This document shows, piece by piece, positions 24,293 to 31,045 of a DNA stretch of 64,000 bases. The notes beneath the pieces are model-generated. The model saw only the letters and a program-made list of their open reading frames with translations. It did no database searches and was not told the origin of the DNA. Source of the DNA: Anaeromyxobacter sp. PSR-1 (GTDB lineage: Bacteria > Myxococcota > Myxococcia > Myxococcales > Anaeromyxobacteraceae); the NCBI RefSeq assembly GCF_000964525.1, contig NZ_BAZG01000005.1, positions 1 through 64,000 of the forward strand, in the 5' to 3' direction. Made by a program: the position numbers and the translations under genes. How positions within the stretch are numbered: position 1 is the stretch's first letter; every line of letters starts with the position of its first letter.

Positions 24293-25245
24293 CGACGGCC
24301 CACGACGAGCGCCGACGCTGCGGCGTAGAGGTCCGCTTCCGGCGGGACGAAGCGATCGAAGCCGACGAGCGCGAGGGCGACGCGCGCCTCGGGGTCGTCG
24401 TGCAAGTGCAGGAGCGCATCGCGGAGCGCCGCACGCTGCTCCGGCCGCAGGCGCGTCGACACGACCACGGGCGCGACGCCGTACGGCGGCGAGCGGTGGA
24501 TGACGCGCGTCATAGTGCGAACGTGCGGGGAGGTTCGCGCGAGCTCGTCGTACACGAGGCTGTCCACCGCCGCCCCGTCGACCACGCCCTTGGCGACCGC
24601 CTCGATCGACCGATCGTGGCTGTGGGTGAACGTCACGGAGCCGAAGAACGTGGCGGCCTCCCCGTGCAGCTCGCGGACGAGGTGGGAGGGGTACGCGAAC
24701 CCGGAGAGCGAGAGGTCGTCCGTGAAGGCGAACCGCTTCCCGGCGAGATCGGACAGCTCGCGCGCGGTGGAGTCGGCGGGGACGATCACGTACGACTGGT
24801 AGGTCGTGCGGCCGTGCACCACCGGGACGGCGATGACCTCCACGGCACCCGGCTGGTGGCGCTCCAGGTCGACGTATCCCCCTGTGCAGACGAGGGCGGC
24901 GTCAAGCTGACCCGACGCGAGCAGCTCGTTCACCTCCTGGTACGTCCGGCGCTGGACGAGCTCGATCCGAACCTCGAGCTTCGGCTCGAGCCGCTCGAAC
25001 AGCCTCGAATACGAGGCGAAGGTGTCCTGCGGGGACTGCATCGCCGCGACGCTGAATCGCAGGACGGCGGTGCGAGGCTTCTGCACGGCGGTCGGCGCCG
25101 GGCGCGAGCTCGCGAGGTCCACCGCCACCTCGGGGTACGGAGAGGACGGACAGCCGGCCAGCAGGGGCAACAGGATCGCGCCGGCGACGAGTGCGCTTCG
25201 CCGCCGGCACGCGGCCGTCCAAGGAGGAATCACGGGGGAACGCAT
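24289..25245 (-). CDS. PhnD-like periplasmic binding lipoprotein (AioX/ArxX-like sensor)
   Basis: 318 residues from the ATG at 25245; an upstream frame extends to 25311 but the signal peptide begins here. The lipobox PLLAGC places the lipid anchor at Cys32. The rest fits the phosphonate/phosphate-binding PhnD fold (SGQLDAALVCTGGYVDLE, GKRFAFTDDLSLSGF, PPYGVAPVVVS). Apart from the anchor and one cysteine in the signal region, Cys120 in LVCTGGYV is the only cysteine, at the position where PhnD-type proteins contact ligand. In AioX a single cysteine binds arsenite, so the resemblance is suggestive. It is co-translated with the kinase. Confidence 0.8.
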   Translation of the reverse strand: MRSPVIPPWTAACRRRSALVAGAILLPLLAGCPSSPYPEVAVDLASSRPAPTAVQKPRTAVLRFSVAAMQSPQDTFASYSRLFERLEPKLEVRIELVQRRTYQEVNELLASGQLDAALVCTGGYVDLERHQPGAVEVIAVPVVHGRTTYQSYVIVPADSTARELSDLAGKRFAFTDDLSLSGFAYPSHLVRELHGEAATFFGSVTFTHSHDRSIEAVAKGVVDGAAVDSLVYDELARTSPHVRTMTRVIHRSPPYGVAPVVVSTRLRPEQRAALRDALLHLHDDPEARVALALVGFDRFVPPEADLYAAASALVVGRR

Positions 25246-25339
25246 GGGGTCGGGGATCCTAAGGAGACGACGCCTGGACGTGCAAGCTAGCGACGCCGCA
25301 CGGCCGAGCATCCGTCCGAGCGCGCGCCAGCACTGCGCC

Positions 25340-25399
25340 GTTACCGAGGCGAAACGTCGACTGCGGTCCGACGCGACGGCGGCGTTACCCGGGCGAAAC
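25340..25399. promoter_or_regulatory. Tandem upstream activator sites before operon 2
   Basis: GTTACC-GAGG-CGAAAC at 25340-25355 and GTTACC-CGGG-CGAAAC at 25384-25399, 44 bp apart, matching the pairs before the porin and operon 1. They lie between the divergent PhnD-like gene and the cytochrome gene, in a 332-bp gap with no other gene, so they could also affect expression of the sensor genes. Confidence 0.7.
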
Positions 25400-25498
25400 T
25401 GGACTAACGCGGTCGGTGATGAGCCGCGCCCCAGGTTTCTCGCAATTCCATCGCAAGCATCCAGCGTAGCGTCGCGGGGCCGAACTCGCGGTGCGGCA

Positions 25499-25514
25499 TG
25501 GCGCCGCAGTTGCA
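25499..25514 (+). promoter_or_regulatory. Sigma-54 promoter of operon 2
   Basis: TGGCGCCGCAGTTGCA: exact GG-N10-GC spacing with TGGC and TTGCA matching the -24/-12 consensus. It begins 100 bp after the second activator site and 79 bp before the cytochrome start codon. Confidence 0.75.
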
Positions 25515-25577
25515 GGACGCAGCGGCGGACATCGCGGGGAGAGACATCCCCTTGGCTGGAGACCGGAGGTCTGCGGA

Positions 25578-25874
25578 ATGCGAACCATCCTCATCGCCGT
25601 CGCGCTCGCGGCGGCAACGCCCGTCGCGGCCGTCGTCGGCGGCGGCGAAGTCACCTTCCAGCCGAAAGGCGCGAAGCCCGTCAAGTTCAGCCACGAGACG
25701 CACGTGGTGGATGCGACGGTGGGGTGCCGCGAGTGCCACCCGAAGCTCTTCCTCGACGTCACCCGCAGCAAGCGGGCAACGATGGCCCAGATGAAGAAGG
25801 GCCAGTCCTGCGGCGCGTGCCATGACGGCAAGCGCGCGGCGGGTCTCGACGCCTGCGAAACCTGTCACCGCTGA
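25578..25874 (+). CDS. Periplasmic trihaem c-type cytochrome (c7-like)
   Basis: 98 residues with a signal peptide (RTILIAVALAAATPVAAV). Three haem sites, CRECH, CGACH and CETCH, and the KPVKFSHETHV segment typical of c7/c3-type cytochromes, whose histidines provide distal ligands. It is the first gene of operon 2. As that operon lacks an NrfD subunit, the cytochrome may deliver electrons from a quinol-oxidising complex to the periplasmic molybdoenzyme. Confidence 0.88.
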   Translation: MRTILIAVALAAATPVAAVVGGGEVTFQPKGAKPVKFSHETHVVDATVGCRECHPKLFLDVTRSKRATMAQMKKGQSCGACHDGKRAAGLDACETCHR

Positions 25875-25888
25875 GCCGGAGCCTCGCC

Positions 25889-26644
25889 ATGCAGAAGGAC
25901 ATCCTCTTCACGATGCACGAAGACCTGGAGCGTGCCCTGAAGAAGCCGCCGGAGAAGCGGCGCTGGGCCATGCTCCTCGACGTCCGGAAGTGCATCGGAT
26001 GTCACGCGTGCACCATCGCGTGTGTTTCCGAGAACAAGCTTCCGCCCAAGCTGTACTACCGGCCGGTTTACGACTACGAGCGCGGCAAGTACCCGAACGT
26101 GTCCCGCACGTTCCTTCCACGGCCGTGCATGCAGTGCGACAAGCCCCCATGCGTCGCCGCGTGCCCGGTGAAGGGCAAGGACGGAGCGACGTGGAAGGAG
26201 ACGACCGGGATCGGCGCCGGGACCGTCCCCGTGAACTACAAGAAGTGCATCGGTTGCGGAAAGTGTGTGCCGGCGTGTCCGTACGGAGCGCGCACGCTCG
26301 ACCCGGGGACGTACCACTCCGACGGCACGCCGGAGCTGCAGAAGTACGAGACGATGCCGTCGTACGAGTACCTTGCGACGTGGCCGCGCGCCGGCAAGAA
26401 CCTACCGGTCGGAAACGCGCGCAAGTGCCACTTCTGCGTCCACCGCCTCGCGAACGGGATGCTCCCACAGTGCATCACGAGCTGCCTCGGCCGGATCGGC
26501 TACTTCGGCGACGAGAGCGACCCCGAGAGCCTCATCGCGAAGGTGAAGAAGGCGAGCCGGATCCAGATCCTGAAGGCGAGGGCCGGCACGGCGCCGCGGG
26601 TCTACTACGTCGCGAACGAGAAGCTGGAGGTCATCTATGGCTGA
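25889..26644 (+). CDS. Four-cluster FeS electron-transfer subunit (TtrB-like), operon 2
   Basis: 251 residues. Cysteine sets CIGCHACTIAC, CMQCDKPPCVAAC, CIGCGKCVPAC and CHFCVHRLANG with CITSC give four 4Fe-4S clusters. It is homologous to the operon 1 subunit at 17505 but lacks its proline-rich N-terminal extension. The stop overlaps the start of the catalytic gene by 8 bp, indicating coupled translation of the two subunits. Confidence 0.9.
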   Translation: MQKDILFTMHEDLERALKKPPEKRRWAMLLDVRKCIGCHACTIACVSENKLPPKLYYRPVYDYERGKYPNVSRTFLPRPCMQCDKPPCVAACPVKGKDGATWKETTGIGAGTVPVNYKKCIGCGKCVPACPYGARTLDPGTYHSDGTPELQKYETMPSYEYLATWPRAGKNLPVGNARKCHFCVHRLANGMLPQCITSCLGRIGYFGDESDPESLIAKVKKASRIQILKARAGTAPRVYYVANEKLEVIYG

Positions 26645-29600
26645 GCAGAACGGCACCTCGCGTCGCGAGTTCCTGAAGCGCAGCGCGCTCTTCGGCTGCG
26701 GCGCACTCGCCGCTTCCCAGCTCGACGTCGCCCGCGCGCTCATTGCCCGCGCCGAAGCGGGCGAGCTCACGCCTGCGGAGCTCTACCAGCTCAACCGACT
26801 CGAGAACACGCTCTACACGGTCTGCCTCAACTGCAACACGGGCTGTGGTATCAAGGTTAAGGTCGTTGACGGCGTCGCAGTGAAGATCGACGGCAACCCG
26901 TACAACCCGTGGACGCTGCACCCGCACCTCCCGATGACGGCGGATCTCGCCGCCGCGGCGAAGCTCGACGGCGGCATCTGTCCCAAGGGCCAGGCCGGGC
27001 ACCAGGGGGCGTACGATCCGTACCGCATCCGCAAGGTGTTGAAGCGGGCGGGGAAGCGCGGTGAGAACAAGTGGACGTCGGTCCCGTTCCACCAAGCGGT
27101 CGATGAGATCGTGAGCGGAGGCAAGCTCTTCGCACACGTGCGGGGCGAGGAGAACCGCGTCGTCACCGGCCTCAAGGAAGTGTGCGCGCTCAGGGACCCG
27201 AAGGTCTTCGCGGAGATGGGCGACGACGTCGCGAAGATCCGCAAGAAGAAGATGACGGTGGACGAGTTCAAGGCGAAGCACGCCGCGAACCTCCACCTCC
27301 TGATCGATCCGGATCACCCCGACTTCGGGCCGAAGAACAACCAGTTCGTCTACTTCTGGGGTCGCAAGAAGGGCGGCCGCAGCGAGTTCGCGAAGAGGTT
27401 CGTCGACGCGTTTGGCACTGCGAACGCCCACGGCCACACCACGGTGTGCCAGGGTTCGCTCTACTTCGCCTGCAAGGCGCTCTCCGAGCAGTACGGCGGG
27501 GACGGCTTCAAGGATGGCCAGAAGTTCTACTGGCAGGCCGACACCGAGAACGCCGAGTACATCCTCTTCGTCGGCTCGAACCTCTTCGACGCGAACTACG
27601 GCCCACCCAACCGCAGCCCGCGGATGACGCAGCGACTCGTGGACGGCGCCCTCAAGATCACCGTAGTGGATCCCCGCTTCTCGAAGCTCGCCTCGCGCGC
27701 GCCGGGGAGTTGGGTCCCTGTGAAGCCCGGCACCGACGCCGCGTTCGCGATGGGCATGACGCGCTGGATCTTCGAGAACAAGCGCTTCGACGCGAAGTAC
27801 CTCGCGAACGCGAACAAGGCGGCGGCGGTAGCGGACAAGGAGTCCACCTGGTCGAACGGCCCCTGGCTCGTGAAGCTCGGCAAGGATGGTGAGCCCGGTG
27901 GGTTCCTCCGGGCGTCCGAGATCGGGCTCCGGCCCGCCGAGCTCCGGACGGACAAGGACGGCAAGGAGACGAGCTACGAGTTCCTCGTGGTGCTGCGTGA
28001 CGGGAAGCCCGTCGCCTTCGATCCGAACGACGAGAAGGAGGCCGTCGAGGGCGCGCTGTTCATCGACACCGAGCTGCCGTCCGAAAGGGGCCCGGTGAAG
28101 GTGAAGAGCTCGCTTCAGATCATGCGCGAGGTCGCGGCGGAGAAGACCATCGCGCAGTATGCCGAGATCTGCGGCATCGAGCCCAACATCATCGAGAAGG
28201 TCGCGCGCGAGTTCACCTCGCACGGCAAGAAGGTGGCCGTCGACGTGCACCGCGGCCCGGCACAGCACACGAACGGCTTCTACAACATCTCGTCCCTGAT
28301 GAACCTCAACCTGCTCGTCGGCAACTTCGACTGGACAGGTGGAATGATCGCCGCGTCCACCTGGAACGTGGACGGAACCAAGACCGACGCGCAGCCGTTC
28401 AGCCTCAAGAAGCTCACCCCGAAGTACCCCAAGGCGTTCGGCCTCTCCGTCATCCGCCACGATGCGAAGTACGACGAGTCCACGATCTTCAAGGGATATC
28501 CGGCGAAGCGGAACTGGTGGCCGCTCTCCTCGGACGTCTACGAGGAGATCCTCCCCTCCATCCAGGACGCCTATCCGTACCCGGTGAAGGTCGTCTACTC
28601 GTACATGGCGGCGGCGACGTACTCGCTGCCGGCGGGCCACACGAATATCCAGGCGCTCCAGGACCTCGAGCGCGTCCCGCTGTACTTCGCGAACGACATC
28701 ACCGTGGGTCCGACATCACTGTACGCCGACTATGTCTTCCCCGACCTGCATTACCTCGAGCGCTGGGAGATGCAGGGCTCGCACCCGAACATGCCGGTGA
28801 AGGTCCAGCCGGTCCGCAACCCGGTGATCGCCTCGCCAAACGAGGTCGTGAAGGTCTTCGGCGAGGAGCAGCCGATCTCGTACGAGGCCCTGTGGCTCGC
28901 GCTCGCCGACCGGCTCGGCCTCGCGGGCTTCGGCAAGGACGGGCTCGCCCCGGGTCAGGACCTCACTCGCCCCGACGACTTCTACGTCCGCCTCACCGCG
29001 AACGTCGCCACGGACGGGAAGCAGCCCGTCGCCGACGCTTCCGACGAGGAGCTCCGCGTCTTCCTGGCGTCGCGTCGCCACCTGCCGAAGAACGTGTTCG
29101 ATGCGGCGCGCTGGGAGCGGATCAGCGGACCGGCGTGGCGCAAGGTCGTGACCGTCCTCACTCGAGGGGGACGGTTCGACACGCAGGAGAGCTCGTACAA
29201 GGGTGACCAGGTCGCGAACAAGTACGGGAAGCTCATCAACCTGTACCAGGAGAAGACGGCCAAGGCGAAGGACGCGTTCACGGGGAAGCACTACTTCGGC
29301 CTTGCCCGGTACGTCCCGATCGCGGACACGCTCGACCGTGACACGAAGGCGCTCGAGGCGGGCTACGACCTTCACCTCATCACGAACCGCGATGTCCGGA
29401 TGACGAAGTCGCGGACGATCACCCAGCCGTACCTGACCGAGCACATGCCGGAGAACGCGATCCTGATCAACGCTCGGGATGCGAAGCGGCTTGGGCTGAG
29501 GAATGGTCAGCGCGTGAAGGTGGTGTCCGCGACGAATCCCGAGGGCGTGTGGGACCTCGGAAACGGGAACAAGAAGCCGATGATCGGCAAGGTCGCCGTC

Positions 29601-29846
29601 ATCGAGGGCATCCGCCCGGGCGTGATCACGTTCTCGCTCGGCCACGGGATGTGGGGAGCCGGCGCGACCGACATCGTCCTGGATGGGATGCTCTACAAGG
29701 CCGCGGAGAAGCGGCAGGGCGGTGTGCACGCGAACGCCGCGATGTGGATCGACCCGCACCTCAAGAACACCTGTCTCATCGACAAGGTCGGCGGGAGCGT
29801 CTCGTTCTACGACACGCGCGTGAAGCTCCTCCTCGTCAACACCTGA
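26637..29846 (+). CDS. TtrA-like molybdopterin oxidoreductase catalytic subunit, operon 2
   Basis: 1069 residues. Tat signal RREFLK at about 8-13; cluster motif CLNCNTGCGIKVKVVDG with ICPKG; proposed molybdenum ligand Cys271 in HTTVCQGSLYFACK. Segments DPDHPDFGPKNNQFV, HRGPAQHTNGFYN and FGLSVIRHDAKYDEST are nearly those of the operon 1 enzyme, so the two are paralogues of one subfamily. They differ in insertions around residues 60-110 and 400-470, so substrate or redox potential may differ. It is periplasmic and paired with its own FeS subunit and a cytochrome. The stop codon is immediately followed by the copied porin tail. Confidence 0.88.
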   Translation: MAEQNGTSRREFLKRSALFGCGALAASQLDVARALIARAEAGELTPAELYQLNRLENTLYTVCLNCNTGCGIKVKVVDGVAVKIDGNPYNPWTLHPHLPMTADLAAAAKLDGGICPKGQAGHQGAYDPYRIRKVLKRAGKRGENKWTSVPFHQAVDEIVSGGKLFAHVRGEENRVVTGLKEVCALRDPKVFAEMGDDVAKIRKKKMTVDEFKAKHAANLHLLIDPDHPDFGPKNNQFVYFWGRKKGGRSEFAKRFVDAFGTANAHGHTTVCQGSLYFACKALSEQYGGDGFKDGQKFYWQADTENAEYILFVGSNLFDANYGPPNRSPRMTQRLVDGALKITVVDPRFSKLASRAPGSWVPVKPGTDAAFAMGMTRWIFENKRFDAKYLANANKAAAVADKESTWSNGPWLVKLGKDGEPGGFLRASEIGLRPAELRTDKDGKETSYEFLVVLRDGKPVAFDPNDEKEAVEGALFIDTELPSERGPVKVKSSLQIMREVAAEKTIAQYAEICGIEPNIIEKVAREFTSHGKKVAVDVHRGPAQHTNGFYNISSLMNLNLLVGNFDWTGGMIAASTWNVDGTKTDAQPFSLKKLTPKYPKAFGLSVIRHDAKYDESTIFKGYPAKRNWWPLSSDVYEEILPSIQDAYPYPVKVVYSYMAAATYSLPAGHTNIQALQDLERVPLYFANDITVGPTSLYADYVFPDLHYLERWEMQGSHPNMPVKVQPVRNPVIASPNEVVKVFGEEQPISYEALWLALADRLGLAGFGKDGLAPGQDLTRPDDFYVRLTANVATDGKQPVADASDEELRVFLASRRHLPKNVFDAARWERISGPAWRKVVTVLTRGGRFDTQESSYKGDQVANKYGKLINLYQEKTAKAKDAFTGKHYFGLARYVPIADTLDRDTKALEAGYDLHLITNRDVRMTKSRTITQPYLTEHMPENAILINARDAKRLGLRNGQRVKVVSATNPEGVWDLGNGNKKPMIGKVAVIEGIRPGVITFSLGHGMWGAGATDIVLDGMLYKAAEKRQGGVHANAAMWIDPHLKNTCLIDKVGGSVSFYDTRVKLLLVNT

Positions 29847-30018
29847 CGTCGGCCTGCAGTACAAGCCGGTCAAGCCGCTGGATCTGGCGCTCGTCTACAA
29901 GGGCGAGCAGGTGAAGGACGGCACGCTGTCGACGTCGAACGGGACCATCGGCTCGAGCGTCGCCGGGGCGAAGGGCAAGTACAACGAGGACGGCCTCTTC
30001 GCGCAGTACTCGTTCTGA
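29846..30018 (+). pseudogene. Porin 3'-end fragment (direct repeat, right copy)
   Basis: Beginning in the stop codon of the operon 2 catalytic gene, 173 bp match the last 173 bp of the porin gene at 12682-12854 with three mismatches (at the codons giving TSN, YNEDG and YSF). Only the last 57 codons remain and there is no start. The near identity shows a recent duplication or ongoing exchange. It indicates either that a porin gene once followed operon 2, or that tandem amplification and collapse occurred. Confidence 0.9.
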
Positions 30019-30056
30019 GGCGGGCCGGGGTCGCGCCCGCGACCCCGCCCGGAAGT

Positions 30057-30087
30057 GCCGCGCCCCGCCCTCCCGGCGGGGCGCGGC
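30057..30087 (+). terminator. Terminator hairpin after operon 2 and the porin fragment
   Basis: GCCGCGCCCCGCC and GGCGGGGCGCGGC form a 13-bp stem with loop CTCCC, followed by TGTTGCGTTTCTTTG, moderately T-rich. It is probably the functional terminator for operon 2. Confidence 0.75.
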
Positions 30088-30133
30088 TGTTGCGTTTCTT
30101 TGCGCCCTTGGATTGCTTGCCCGTGACTGATCC

Positions 30134-31003
30134 TCATCGTGCCGGGGGCACAAGCAACGCGGGAACGGTCGCGTGATGGACCGTATGGTAGGACACGCTG
30201 CCGAGGAGCAGCGCACCGACGGAGCCGCGGCCCTGGGTACCCATGACGATGAGTGAGTAGAACCCCTGCTCGGCGCGCTGGGCGATCTCGACCTTGGGTG
30301 CCCCGTAGGGCAGCGCGATGCGAACGATAGTGGCCCCTAGATCCCTGAGGCGGCTCTCCATTCCTTCCAGCCTCTTGCGATCGATTCGATCAGCATCCTC
30401 GGCCATTCCTTGGACCTCGCGGTGCTTAGGTCTCCGTTCCTGCGCGTGCAGGAGCGTGACCTCCCTGCAGCCACTCCGGACGAGCTGTTCCACGTACGTG
30501 AACGCTCGCTCGGCGGTGTCGGAGAAGTCGGTCGCAAAGAGTACGCGCGCTCTGAAGTCCTGGCAGACGACGTCGCATTGACGGTCGGCTTCATCGGTTA
30601 TTCGCACACGCACGACGAGAACCGGCACCTCCGCTCGATGGAGCACTCCCAGGGCAACGCCACCCAGGAGCGCGTCACGAGCCAAGGTGGCACCGTGCGA
30701 ACCGATGACGATCATCGAAGCCTGGTTCTGCTTTGCGACGCGACTGATTTCCGAAGGCGCATTTCCGGGCGCGATCACAAGCTCGACCGCGAACCCCTTG
30801 CTCTCGAGCGTACGCAACTGCTGGCGCAGCCTGGGGTCGACGAAGGGCTGGAGCATATGCCGCATCCCGTCCAGGTGACGGATCCCGAGCGCGTGCACCA
30901 GCAGGACTCTGTGAGTCCCGAGGGATCGCAGCCCCTGCAAGCACCCGATCACGCTATCGGAAGCCGACGAGAGGTCAGATGCAAGCAGAACCGTTCCGAA
31001 CAT
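30134..31003 (-). CDS. Tandem-domain universal stress protein
   Basis: 289 residues with two UspA folds: TVLLASDLSSASD and RVLFATDFSDTAE. The ATP-binding signature VMGTQGRG followed by GSVSYH is present in the second domain. It is a paralogue of the protein at 6717 (both share LLHALGIRHLD-type and VTLLHAQ segments) but stands alone between the terminator of operon 2 and the efflux operon. The paralogy ties the respiratory and resistance islands together. Confidence 0.85.
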   Translation of the reverse strand: MFGTVLLASDLSSASDSVIGCLQGLRSLGTHRVLLVHALGIRHLDGMRHMLQPFVDPRLRQQLRTLESKGFAVELVIAPGNAPSEISRVAKQNQASMIVIGSHGATLARDALLGGVALGVLHRAEVPVLVVRVRITDEADRQCDVVCQDFRARVLFATDFSDTAERAFTYVEQLVRSGCREVTLLHAQERRPKHREVQGMAEDADRIDRKRLEGMESRLRDLGATIVRIALPYGAPKVEIAQRAEQGFYSLIVMGTQGRGSVGALLLGSVSYHTVHHATVPALLVPPAR

Positions 31004-31045
31004 GACGTCCGCGTCTAATCCAGTGCAGCAGCATGTTCATCTGCG

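Noticed and set aside
22841-25245. Phosphonate transport (phn) locus
   Set aside because: Only a PhnD-like binding protein is present, coupled to a histidine kinase, with no permease or ATPase; a sensory role fits better.
26631-28640. Long antisense frame over the operon 2 catalytic gene
   Set aside because: Shadow of the TtrA-like gene on the plus strand; no recognisable motif of its own.
18353-29846. Calling the catalytic subunits ArrA (arsenate reductase)
   Set aside because: They are about 250 residues longer than ArrA and share motifs with the tetrathionate/selenate branch. The arsenic context alone is not enough.
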